Shown piece by piece: positions 44,250 through 55,414 of a stretch of DNA of 64,000 bases. This DNA comes from Coix lacryma-jobi var. lacryma-jobi (Eukaryota > Streptophyta > Magnoliopsida > Poales > Poaceae), in contig CM019826.1 in assembly GCA_009763385.1 (NCBI GenBank), positions 83,399,942 through 83,463,941 of the forward strand, given 5' to 3'. Position numbers and translations under genes: made by a program. The notes beneath the pieces were generated by a model. The model ran no database searches. It was not told the DNA's origin and saw nothing but the letters and a program-made list of their open reading frames with translations. Each line of letters begins with the position of its first letter. Positions within the stretch are counted from its first letter, which is position 1.

Positions 44250-44650
44250 AGCCCGGTCCTTATTCCCAGCCGGGGCTAAATGTTGGCATTTAGCCCCGGC
44301 TGGGTACACCAACCGGAACAAAACCTTTTAGTCCCGGTTGGTGTTACCAACCGGGGCTAAAGATGCCAACATTTAGCCCCGGCTGCATACACCAACCGGG
44401 CAAAACCTTTAGTCCCGGTTGGTGTTACGGCCCGGGGCTAAAGATGCCAACATTTAGCCCCGGCTGCATACACCAACCGGGGCAAAACCTTTAGTCCCGG
44501 TTGGTGTTACGGCCCGGGGCTAAAGGCCGGTCTTTAGCCCCGGTTGGTAACACCAACCGGGACTAAAGGCCCCTCTGACAATTGAGCCGTTGGGCTGGGG
44601 AGCTTTAGCCCCGGTTGGTGTTACCAACCGGGGCTAAAGGACTTTCTAGT
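44250..44650. repeat. CACTA right subterminal repeats
   Basis: Repeated CATTTAGCCCCGGCTG, CTTTAGTCCCGGTTGGTG and CACCAACCGGGACTAAAG units in both orientations, including an about 73-bp direct duplication (near 44362-44515). Same class as the left end. Confidence 0.92.
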
Positions 44651-44700
44651 CCCGGGCGCAAATTTTTCCGTGGCTAATGCTGATTTTGCAAATCGTCCAA

Positions 44701-44720
44701 AGGCCTGTTCTCTAGTAGTG
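44701..44720 (-). repeat. CACTA right terminal inverted repeat
   Basis: The reverse complement reads CACTACTAGAGAACAGGCCT. The next base to the right is already copia LTR sequence. Confidence 0.88.
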
Positions 44721-46223
44721 AACTTGTCCGTACGAGCTGCGCAGCCACGGACTCGGCTGGAGCCCGACCCCCGGACTGTCCACGCCCCCAGTGGCGGACT
44801 GTCCGCGGATGAACAGAGAGGGCGATTTTGATCGGCCCTCTCATGAATCTCTCCAATCCGATCCAAATCAAAATCCCATGTTCCCAAACTTGGAGAAGAT
44901 GATCACGGGGTAGTTAGGAGACTATCCCAAAGAAATCATCCGCTCAAATCGATTCAATCACCGGGAAATCGAAAGAGGGAAGATCAAGAACAAAAAAGCG
45001 CCACGAAAACGAAATCAACCCGATCTACATGTTCGTGAGGAGTTAGATGGATTCCTTTGGTCGAAATGACCTCCTCTCGAAAACGAACAAGATGATTCAA
45101 ACGGATTTGCAAAGACGCAGTATGGAGAGAGATCGAGCGATGGGAAAAACGCAGAGAAAAGAGGAACACAAAGAACACGAACCAAAATGCGAATCAAGTC
45201 ATCGATCTGCAACCGTGTGGCTACCACACGCTACAACAGTGAGGTTACGGCCTCACTTCCTCAAAATCTCCAGTACACAGAGGTGTGGTTCTCTGCGGAT
45301 CTCAGCTGGCTACAGCAGGGGGATTGGGAGAGCAGAGAAACCCTAAGTCCAAAGAGCAAATGACTGAGATAGATGGGGAAGTGGGTGTCTCCCCTACTTA
45401 TCCTAATTCTAAACTATTCCTAATTCCCACTCTACCCCTAACTACTTACAGAGCGAACCAGCTAAACCCTAAGGTTATTCTGGACCAACTCGATGGTAGG
45501 TGGATCCGACGGCCATGCCCGCACAACTCGTAGCGTTGCCTTGACGCAACCTCCCGATTGCCGCCACGTGCCGCCATCGCTCTGCGTCCTTTTCCTGGAC
45601 GTCGCACCCTCGGTTTTGTGGCCCAAACCAACGAGAAACCAGCCTTCATAGCCAACCCCCGGTTTGAGGCCCAAACCGGGAAACCAGCCCACCAGGGCCT
45701 GAGTTTTGTGGCCCAAACTCAGCAAACCCGCAGCACCCTGGTTTTGAGGCCCAAACCTGGAAACCGTCCTCAGCTCGAGTTTTGTGGCCAAACTCGGAAA
45801 CCATCCGCGCCCAGGTTTTGAGGCCCAAACCTGGAAACCGTCCACCCGATGGTTTTTCTCTGGCTCTACCACCAAACCGAAGCTGTAGAGGGGATGCACC
45901 GCCTGTGCACCCCATCCACCGACACATGTCCCCAAGTCCACGAATTAGGCAACACATTACCGCAAGTCTTCGCTCGTCGCTGTCCCAGGCTGTCAGCCAC
46001 CACAGCTGATCCTCGGGCCACCGGTCCCTCAGTCCAAGCCTCACGTCCGCCCTTCGCCACTCTCGGTCCATCGGCACGGCACGTCTCTACTTGATCTTCA
46101 CCTTGCCTCTTATCACTGTATCCATGCTCGACACCTGCACAACACAAGCCAAAGAACATGCGCATCATCCCAGTTGACAATCACTCATCACTCAGAGACT
46201 CGGCATACACCCATGTATCCGCA
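44721..46223 (-). repeat. 3' LTR of copy B, truncated by CACTA end
   Basis: It starts (minus strand) TGCGGATACATGGGTGTATG and is collinear with the 5' LTR of the same element until the CACTA terminus. It includes a GCGGACTGTCCGC-type palindrome region (44760-44815) and an array of GTTTTGAGGCCCAAAC/GTTTTGTGGCCCAAAC units (about 45610-45840). Confidence 0.9.
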
Positions 46224-49200
46224 AAAGGGGAACACACACCAAGCTCTCCTCTCAACCGATTAAAGGTCGATTGGTCCAAAGGCTTGGTGAAAATATCAGC
46301 CAACTGATGAAGAGTATCGACATGGCAAAGGTCGATATCACCCTTCTCATAGTGGTCTCGCAGAAAATGAAAGCACACATCAATGTGTTTGGTCTTCGAG
46401 TGAAGCACGGGGTTCTTAGCAACGCTAATGGCACTCGTGCTGTCACAAAGCAAAGGAACGCGAGAAAAGCTCAGACCAAAATCACGCAAAGTGGCCATCA
46501 TCCAGAGTAACTGGGAACAGCAGCTAGCCGCAGCAACATACTCAGCCTCCGTGGTAGACTGGTGACACTAGACTGCTTGCGAGAAGACCACGATACAAGA
46601 GAAGAACCAATAAACTGGCAAGTCCCAGAAGTGGACTTGTGGTCAATACGGCAACCAGCAAAATCGGCATCGGAATAACCGCAAAGCGAGAGGGTGGGGA
46701 GGAAGCAGAATACCAAATCCCAAATTCTGGAGTGAAGGATAAGTACCTCATTATGCGCTTGATTGCCTGACGGGGAGAAGTGCGCGGCGACGACTGAAAT
46801 CGCGTACACAGACACACCGCGAACTGGATGTCCGGGCGTGTCACCGTCAGGTACAGCAGCGACCCGATCATACTCCGGTACTCCTTCTGGTCCACAGCTT
46901 CTCCGTCCTTGTCCGCATCCAGGGCCGTCGTGGTCGACATGGGTGTTGGAAAAGGCTTGGCCTCACTCATATCGAATTTCTTCAGAATGTCCGGGTGTAC
47001 TTGCCCTGGTGCACGAACGTCCCTTCCCGGGATTGCTTGATTTGCAACCTGAGGAAAAACGTCAACTCGCCCATCATGCTCATCTCAAACTCCCTGCTCA
47101 TTGTATCTGCAAACTTGGCAACCAAAGCATGAGAAGAACCACCGAAAATGATATCATCCACATAAATTGGACCAAGAGAGTATCAGTGCCTTGCTTGAGG
47201 AGAAAGAGCGTTTTATCTACACATCCCATTTTAAAACCCTTAGCAAGCAAAAAGGTTTTCAACCTATCATACCAGGCTCGAGGGGCTTGTTTCAAACCAT
47301 ACAAAGCTTTGTGAAGTTTAAAGACATGGTTTGGAAACTTGGGATTTTCGAAACCGGGGGGGTTGTCTAAACATACACCTCCTATTCTATGTAGCCATTT
47401 AAGAAGACACTCTTGACATCCATTTGATAAAGTTTGAAACCTTTGGATGCAGCAAAAGCTAAGAGTATCCTAATAGCCTCCAAACGTGCTACAGGAGCAA
47501 AAGTCTCCTCATAGTCTATCCCCTCCTTCTGACATATCCCTGGGCTACGAGTCTGGCCTTGTTTCTCACAACATGGCCATCTTCTCCCTGTTTGTTTTGA
47601 AAACCCATTTTGTCCCAATTGGGTGACACTCAGAAGGTGGAGACACTAGAACCCAAACCCGATCTCTCTCAAAGTTCTCAAGCTCCTCATGCATGGCATT
47701 GACCCAATCTGGATCTGTCAAAGCGTGTCCAACATCCCGGGGTTCAAAATCAGCAACAAATGCAGAATGAGCAAAGTGAGAGATTTGCCTTGACCGGGTG
47801 ACGCGTTCGTCGATGCTGCCGATCATCTGCTGAGGCGGGTGCTGGCGCTGAATGTGTCGTGGCGCCTCCCTTGCCGAAGTGGCCTCCCCCTCAACAGCAG
47901 CTGGTGCCTCCTCGGGTGGATCCCATGGCCCCTAGGAAGAAGAAGTGTCGGGGCCGTGAGTCATCGTAGAAGCCGCTCTTGTCGGAACAGCAGCTGGAGG
48001 GGGTGCTGGATCATCTATACCTTCAGCACCCTCATCCTCGTCATCAAAAAGAGGCTCACCAACCTCATGATCACCTGCACGCTCAAAACGAGAAGGACAA
48101 ACCATGGTCTCATCGAAGGTGACATCTGATGTCTCCATGACTCGGTTAGTGTCAAGGTTAAGTAAACGATAAGCTCGAGTGTGAGTGCCATAACCCAAAA
48201 ACACACCGTCAGAAGAACGAGACTCAAACTTGTCCAAGTTGCCTTTCTTAAGTATAAAACAGTGGCAACCAAAAACTCGAAAATAACTCACCTTGGGCAG
48301 TTTTCCAAAACGCAACTCATAAGAAGTCTTTTTCAAGAAAGCTCGGAGAAAAATGCGATTGGAAATGTAGCATGCAGTGCTCATAGCTTCGGCCCAACAT
48401 CGCCTAGGAGTCCTATGCTCATCGAGCATCGTCCTGGCCATCTCTACAAGGGTCCGATTCTTCCTCTCTACCACACACATTCTGTGGCGGTGTGTAGAGG
48501 GAAGAAAACTGATGCTCTAAACCCAAAGAGTTACAGAACTTCTCAAAATCCGAAATCTTGAATTCGTAACCATTATAACTCCTAATAGCTCGCATTGAGT
48601 TAAAAGGGAACTCATTCTGAAGACGCAAAATCAGATCGCGAGCAAAGGAGAAAGTCTCGGTCTTCTCAGCTAAAAAGAAGACCCACGAATATCTCGAAAA
48701 GTCATCAACAACAACAAGCACATACCACTTCCCCCCAACCGAGCTCACCCGAGCCGGACCAACAAGGTCCATGTGCAAAAGCTCTCCAGTGCGCTTGGTC
48801 ATGACCTGAATCACTGGATGGTGGGGAGCGGCAACCATCTTCCCATGTCTACAAGAGTGGAAAACAAGATCCTTCTCCATATGCAACTGGGCAATCCTCG
48901 GATTAGGCCAAGTGAACTAAGCCTTGCAAGCAAGTCGAAGCTCAAATGTCCAAGTCTCCTATGCCACTTCCAAAGATCAGAAGAGGAAAGGTCCAGCCAC
49001 AAGACACGAGAAGTGCCAAAAGACTCTGAGAAATTCGCACGAAAGACTTTTCCAAAGGGCGAAATCAAACACACAAGATTGCCCTGAGGATCCAAAATAC
49101 GACTGAGATTCGGTTTAAAACGAATCTCATAGTCGTCGTCAAAGAGTTGCGAAACAGAAAGAAGTTTAAAATTCAAGTTAGAAACAAGAGCAACATCACG

Positions 49201-49910
49201 CAACACAAAGTGCTCATTAACTTGCACCGACCCACGAGACAAAACCTTACCCTTGCTATTGTCGCCGAAGGTGATAAACTCCTTTCGGCGACTGGACTAA
49301 GACTGGAGAACCACTTGGCGTTTCTGGTCATGTGCCTCGAACAACCGGAATCCACCAACTAAACGTTCTCCAATCGTTTTACCTACATCAATAAAAAGAC
49401 ATAGGGTGAGCATACGGTCCAACACTGGGGTTAGTGAAGTAAGGGGAAAACCAGTGTTGGGCCGACTGCTCAAAAGAACGGTTAGCAGAAAAACTATTCC
49501 TAGTGCGTCTACGAGAGGAGCGATCACCATGTTGAGGAAACATGGTCCGCTGGGGAAAGAACGCTGACCGCGATACTCAAAACGCGGTGGGTGGGGAAAG
49601 CACTCAACTACAGAGCCACCGCCACGGGGTCCATAGCCCACAACTGCAGGCTCCCGCTGGGCACGTCCTCTCCTCTGCTGCCTAGGCTTAGGAACTTGAG
49701 GTTCTGGACCTCTGGGCCTAGCAGCTCTCCTCGGAGCTCTCCTCTGAACATTCGGCACATGTACATCATGGAAAGGATGGTACATGTCCGGGTTGTTCAT
49801 CTCCCTAGCACGGCGTGCCTCTCTCTTGCGCCAAAAGCAAAACTCACTCAAGTGACCATCTCTCCCACAATGCTCACAATGGTACCTCACCTCTCTCAAA
49901 GTGGGTTGTT
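46224..49910 (-). pseudogene. Copia Gag C-term/Pol of copy B, degraded
   Basis: Reading leftward: a gag-tail zinc knuckle (RYHCEHCGRDGHLSEFC, near 49880), protease (VDSGCSRHMT near 49350), and integrase (HSCRHGKMVAA, HMDLVGPARVSSVGGKWYVL near 48770). Then come the integrase tail and RT (EGIDYEETFAPVARLEAIRI near 47500, YGLKQAPRAWYDRL near 47300) and RNase H ending GVCSPF. The frame is broken many times by single-base indels, and SDNGSEF in integrase reads SYNGYEF. The normal stop is missing: the frame runs on into the LTR for about ten codons because of a deletion. Unlike copy A, the second zinc knuckle keeps its cysteines. Confidence 0.88.
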
Positions 49911-50170
49911 GTTACACACGGTTGTGGGTGTGGATCACTTTGCCCTTCTGTGGCATAAGCTCCTCCTGGATGGGTGGCATGGTGTCCAGCTTGTTCTTTA
50001 GGTGGTTGGGTTTGGGATGCCACACTTGGTTCTTGGGTGGAGCTCTCGGAGGTTCCTCAAACACTCCATCCTTGGTGTTAGGCTTGAGAGGCTCTTTGGG
50101 TGGAAGCTTGGTAAGTTTGGGAGTAGTGGTGGAGTTGGGCTTCTCACTCGGGTTCAAACCACTCAACTCT

Positions 50171-52009
50171 TCAATCTTCCAAAAGCAGAAAGATCAACAC
50201 CGGAGCAACACCTAGACCAGGACCTCCCGCAGCTCGCTTGAATTGGGAGGTTATCATCCCGAGCTGCGGCTCACCACAAGAAACCCATGACAAGATGGTC
50301 CGAAGGTATGTGTTTTCTTCATCGGTTTGCATCTTGTCATGCTTCACATTCGCAATCTCCATCTCCAAACCCTCACAAAGAACACACCTAGCAACAAAAG
50401 CGCTACCTGAGTTGGCCTCTTCAAGAGACACAATCTTAGCAATCTTCTCTGAAAACTCAGATTGCAAGACAGGACAAGTCTGGCACGCACCCAACAGCGA
50501 GGGTCTAGCCTTCAGCTCATCCACCTCTCCTACCAAAGCATCATACTTACTTCTCAAAGTGAGAAGGTCAGTCATGTGCGTGGTGCACATCTCACACTCG
50601 GTCTCCTCCGACACGACCACGGTGGACTTGGCAAACTCAAGCTCCCTCACTGTGTCCTCCCACTTCTGCCTAAACTCCTTGCGCTCTCTAGCGGCACGCC
50701 TAAGCAACTTATCTTGACTAAGGAGCGCGGCAGTAAGATTCTCGACCTCAGCAGAAAGCTCATCGGGGGTCAGAGATACTGGGGGAGGTGTCGTCGTCGT
50801 CGTTCCAAGGAGTGTCACCGCCGACCTCCTTGCTGAGGGCCATGGTGCAGAGGCCGTCGTCGGTGGCGAAGAAGCAGAGGCCGTTGAGCTTGTCCTCGAT
50901 CCTCTTCTTCTTCTCGGACTCGTCGTCGCTTGAGGAAGCGGAGTCATCGTCCGAGTCGTCGACGTCGCTGAGCACGACGAAGAAAGCACGCTGCTCAGCC
51001 TGGGCCTTCTCCATGTACTTGGTCTTGATGTACTCCTTGTTGAAGCTGCCCTTCCGTTTGTGCCTTGCGGGGACGTACTTCTCCTTGCGCTTGCCGGAGT
51101 CATACTTGTGCCCATGATCGCCCTTCCCAGAATGCTTGTTCTTCTTGGGGCAGTTGGCGATGAAGTGGTCGGGGTCGCCGCACTCGAAACAGCCCGAGCG
51201 TCGTCCTCCGCGGCGACGGTTCGTGCGGTTGTTGTGAAACCGCGAGAACCGGTTGGCAAGCAAAGCCTACTCGTCGTCTCCCAGAGACTCCAACTGCTCC
51301 TCTGTGACAGAAAGAAGAGAATGCAAAGCAAAGCTTCCAGAGGGATTAGTAGAAGAGCCAGAAAGCAAAGCCATCGATGGCCAGAAGGATTTTCATAAGA
51401 AGCCCTCGCCATGGCATCGATCTCACTGGACTTGAGCTTACTGAAGAGCTCGTCGCACGTGAGGGTCTCATAGTTAGGTGATTCGATGATCGCCTGAACT
51501 TTGGAATCCCACACTGACCGATCAAGAGTATGCAAAAGCTTCAAAGCCCTCTCATGATCGTCGAAAGGCAACAGCTCCTTGTTAGCCCTCATCCTGTTGA
51601 CAATCACCTGAAAGCGAGCGAATAAACTCTCTATGCTCTCGCCAGGCATATGTCGAAAGTTCTCATACTCTCGCTTGAACGACTCGTAGAGTCGGGTTTT
51701 GACTTGAGAGGTTCCCTCATGGAAGCGCATGAGGGTGGCCCAAATCTCCCGAGCAGTAGCGAGGTGAGAAACGCGATCAAACTCACTCATGCTCAAGCAT
51801 GAGAAAAGAGCATTACGGGCTCGGCTATTGGCATCGTGCTCATAGATCTGAAGCCGAGAGACACGAGCAGCCAAGACCACGTAATCGGCAGAGTTGCAAA
51901 TATCCCAAATGGAAGCACACAAACTCTGCAGATAGGCCGACATGCGTATCTTCCAATACGCATAGTTCGTCCCATCGAAAAACGGCGGTTTGCCCACGCC
52001 GCGATCCAT
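50171..52009 (-). pseudogene. Copia Gag of copy B, frameshifted
   Basis: It starts MDRGVGKPPFFDGTNYAYWK at 52009 (UBN2-type copia gag). It contains LQSLCASIWDICNSADY and SQVKTRLYESFKREYENFRH, then shifts frame near 51380. In another frame a CCHC zinc knuckle (CFECGDPDHFIANC) lies at about 51190-51150, preceded by a stop (GAG-TAG) near 51270. The C-terminal half is a coiled coil (RAARERKEFRQKWEDTVREL). Gag packages element RNA in cytoplasmic particles. It is non-functional as read. Confidence 0.88.
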
Positions 52010-52056
52010 GTCGCCTTCTATGGATCTGGAACCAGATAAGGTGGAAGATCCTTAAC

Positions 52057-52070
52057 CTGCTCCGATACCA
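52057..52070 (-). other. Primer-binding site of copy B
   Basis: The minus strand reads TGGTATCGGAGCAG two bases after the 5' LTR end, complementary to initiator tRNA-Met. Confidence 0.75.
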
Positions 52071-52072
52071 AT

Positions 52073-54151
52073 TGAAGGACCGAGAATACACTAGCAAGGC
52101 GACTAGAGGAGGGTGAATGGGAGCTCAAAAATTTCTTTCGAAACTTTGGCCGATTGTCCCAAAATCAACCCCCAAAAGCTACTACCGAGAACGTGATGCC
52201 CACGACCTTGGAAGAGGGTGGGTGATCCCTTGGATCACAGCGAGGCACCACAAAGCGATAGCAACCAAATGCCAAAAGTGTCGGAACAAATTCACCCCAA
52301 AAACCAAGTCCCGAACGTAGATAGACGGCTACGTCGAGAAGCTCCTAAATACTATGCTAACAAGTAGCAAAGATACCTAGAGAGGTTCCTTGGTCAACTC
52401 TAGGGCCAGACGAGAAGTCCGGAAACCAAGCGAAGAAGCCAGGAGAGCAAACGCACAAAACCGGAGGCTTCAGCCAATCCGCGGACTGTCCGGCCCTAGG
52501 GTCCCGGACTGTCCGCCCCTACTGCGGACTGTCCGCGAGGGGATCCCGAACGGTCCGCCGGTCAAAAACGCAAACAACAGTGTTGCTGAAGTTCCCTGGA
52601 CCCTTCCCGGACTACCCGCGAAAAAACAACTGCGGACTGTCCGCCGGTCAAACTTCAGCACTATTCACCGAGATGCACAGCCACTGCTCGGCTGAGTCTC
52701 GGCGCGTGGACTGTCACCGGTCAGAACCGCGGACTGTCCGCGAAAGCACAGAGAGGGCGATTTCAGTCGCCTTCTCCCAAATCTCTCCAAATTCAATCCA
52801 AATCAAAATCCCACGTTCCCAAACTTGGAGAAGATGATCACGGGGTAGTTAGGAGACTATCCCCAAGAAATCATCCGCTCAAATCGATTCAATCACTGGG
52901 AAATCAAAAGGGGAAGATCAGGAACGAAAAAGCGCCACGAAAATGAAATCAACCCGATCTACTTGTTCGTGAGGAGTTAGATGAATTCCTTCGGTAGAAC
53001 TGATCTCCTTTCAAAAACGAACAAGTTGATTCAAACGGATTTTGCAAAGATGCAGTAGGAGGGAGAGAGATCGAGTGACGGGAAAATCACGGAGAAACGA
53101 AGAACGCGAAGAACACGAACAAACGCGAATCAACACATCGATCTGCAACCGTGTGGCTACCACACGCTACAACAGTGAGGTTACGGCCTCACTTCCTCAA
53201 AATCTCTAGTACACAGAGGTATGGTTCTCTGCGGATCTGAGCTAGCTACAGCAGGGGATTGGGAGAGCAGGAAACCCTAGAAGCAAAGAGCAAATGACTG
53301 AGATTGATGGGGAGGTGGGTGTCTCCCCCTACTTATCCTAATTCTAACTATTCCTAATTCCCACTCTACCCCTAACTACTTACAGAGCGAACCAGCTAAA
53401 CCCTAAGGTTATTCTGGACCAACTCGATAGTAGGTGGATCCGACGGCCACGCCCGCACAACTCGTAGCGTTGCCTCGACGCAACCTCCGGATTGCCGCCA
53501 CGTGCCGCCAGCGCTCTGCGTCCTTTTCCTGGACGTCGCACCCCCGAATTTGTGGCCCAAACTGGGAAACCAGCCTTCACAGCCAACCCCCGGTTTTGAG
53601 GCCCAAACAGGGAAACCAGCCCACCAGTGCCTGAGTTTTGTGGCCCAAACTCAGCAAACCGCAGCACCCAGGTTTTGAGGCCCAAACCTGGAAACCGTCC
53701 TCAGCCCGAGTTTTGTGGCCAAACTCGGAAACCATCCGCGCCCAGGTTTTGAGGCCCAAACCTGGAAACCGTCCACCCGATGGTTTTCTCTAGCTCTACC
53801 ACCAAACCGAAGCTGTAGAGGGGATGCACCGCCCGTGCACCCCGTCCACCGAACGTGTCCCCAAGTCCACGACTTAGGCAACACATGACCGCAAGTCTTC
53901 GCTCGTCGCTGTCCCAGGCTGCCAGCCCCACAGCTGATCCTCAGGCCACCGGTCCCTCAGTCCAAGCCTCACGTCCGCCCTTCGCCACTCTCGGTCCATC
54001 GGCACGGCACGTCTCTACTTGACCTTCACCTTGCCTCTGATCACTGTATCCGTGCTCGACACCTGCACAACACAAGCCAAAGAACATGCGCATCATCCCA
54101 GTTGACAATCACTCATCACTCAGAGACTCGGCATACACCCATGTATCCGCA
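52073..54151 (-). repeat. 5' LTR of copy B (2,079 bp)
   Basis: It begins TGCGGATACA and ends TCCTTCA on the minus strand. Homology to the copy B 3' LTR and copy C 5' LTR fixes both edges. It contains the GCGGACTGTCCGC palindrome cluster (52480-52745) and the GAGGCCC/GTGGCCC array (53545-53790). Confidence 0.92.
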
Positions 54152-55414
54152 GACATTTCGAACTCCTTTGACATCAAGTCACCAAATTCCTTGCAATAGC
54201 CTTCAATTGTTGACCCGAAGATGATATCATCAACGCAGACTTGACAAATGAAGATCTCTCCATCAAGCTTCTTGGTGAATAGTGTGGTGTCGACCTTCCC
54301 AATCGTGAAGCCCTTCTCAATGAGGAAATCTCGGAGGCGCTCATACCATGCTCTTGGGCTTGCTTGAGCCCATATAGCGCCTTGGACAACCTATAACATG
54401 ATTAGGATATCTAGGGTCTTCAAACCGGGAGGTTGATCAACATAGACTAGTTCATTTATGAAGCCATTTAAAAATGCACTTTTCACATCCATTTGATATA
54501 ATTAAATGTCATGATGTGATGCTTATGCAACGAGGATACCAATGGCCTCGAGTCTTGCAACCGGTGCAAAGGTCTCTCCAAAATCCAAACCTTCAAATTG
54601 AGAGAACCCCTTTGCCACTAGCCTTGCCTTGTTTCTAACAACCTTGCCTTGATCATCTTGCTTGTTTCTAAACACCCATTTTGTTCCAATGACTCTTGCG
54701 CCTTTGGGTCGCTCTTCAAGTGTCCAAATTGGTTGCGGGTGAAGTTGTTTAATTCTTCATGCATAGCATTCACCCAATCTGGATCACCTAGAGCTTCATC
54801 TACAATGGTAGGCTCAACAAGAGACACAAAGGAGTGATGTTCAATAAATAAGCAAGTTTTTTGAGATTGAGTCATTACACCCCTTGTTGGACTCCCTATG
54901 ATGAGATCTTGAGGATGAGCTTGTAGTAGAGGAGTAGTTCTTTGATCAACCACTTGAGGGGCCGCTTGTGGAGCATCAACATCATGAGCTTGTACCACCA
55001 TTTGATCATGGGAGACATGAGTATCTTCAAATGGATCCCTCCCATCTTTGTCATCATCATGTGGTACATTGGATGATGATGGCTTGTCAATGACTTTGCA
55101 CATCATCATCATCATCTTTAGGCTTGATAGGCCAACTGACATGTTTCATTGCTTCCCTCAATGGTTCATCACCTACATCATCAAGATTTTCATGCTCCTT
55201 GAGAGCCATTAGATTCATCGAATTCCACATCATATGGTTTCTTCTACCATCCTGGTGGCATGGTTGAATACTCGATATGCTTTGGACTTCAATGAGTAAC
55301 CAACAAGAAAAACAATATCACATCGGCGTTGGAACTTCCCTAGGTGTTGGCGCTACTTGTAGATGTAGCATTTGCACCCAAACACTCTAAAGAATGATAT
55401 ATCCGGCTTCTTGT
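54152..55414 (-). pseudogene. Pol fragment of a different Sirevirus family, split by copies B and C
   Basis: The minus strand reads integrase tail (PDISFFRVFGCKCYIYK near 55360), then the linker with SPTRGVMTQSQK and FVSLVEPTIVDEALGDPDWV, then RT up to SKEFEMS at 54152. It is interrupted there by the copy B LTR start, and at the other end by the copy C LTR start. It differs from the A/B/C family in sequence but shares the Sirevirus layout. Several stops and frameshifts are present. Confidence 0.85.

Larger units (their letters stand above)
31669..44720 (-). mobile_element. CACTA (En/Spm) DNA transposon, 13 kb, composite-looking
   Basis: The left terminus CACTAGTACAGAACAGGCCT and the inverted right terminus CACTACTAGAGAACAGGCCT agree at 18 of 20 bases. 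Both ends carry dense subterminal repeats of the TTTAGTCCCGG/CCGGGACTAAA type. Gene order on the minus strand is a small hybrid-binding protein, TNP2 transposase, then a Transposase_24/Ulp1 gene, matching the TnpD-then-TnpA order of autonomous CACTA elements. The 3-bp flanks differ (CTC left, AAC right) and the flanking DNA belongs to two different retrotransposons, so the two ends did not come from one simple insertion. Confidence 0.9.
44721..54151 (-). mobile_element. Sirevirus-like Ty1/copia element, copy B
   Basis: On the minus strand: 5' LTR 54151-52073, primer-binding site from 52070, gag from 52009, pol to about 46224, then the 3' LTR from 46223. The 3' LTR is cut at 44721 by the CACTA end, so roughly the last 600 bp are missing. 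The 1.6-kb 3' spacer and polypurine tract seen in copy A are absent. It inserted into another Sirevirus pol (54152-55414). The expected 5-bp target duplication on that side is GACAT (54152-54156, plus strand). Confidence 0.9.

Noticed and set aside
45462..46180. Minus- and plus-strand frames with VWASKPG or FGPQN motifs (also near 53400-53900 and 55540-56125)
   Set aside because: They are translations of the GAGGCCC/GTGGCCC array in the LTRs.
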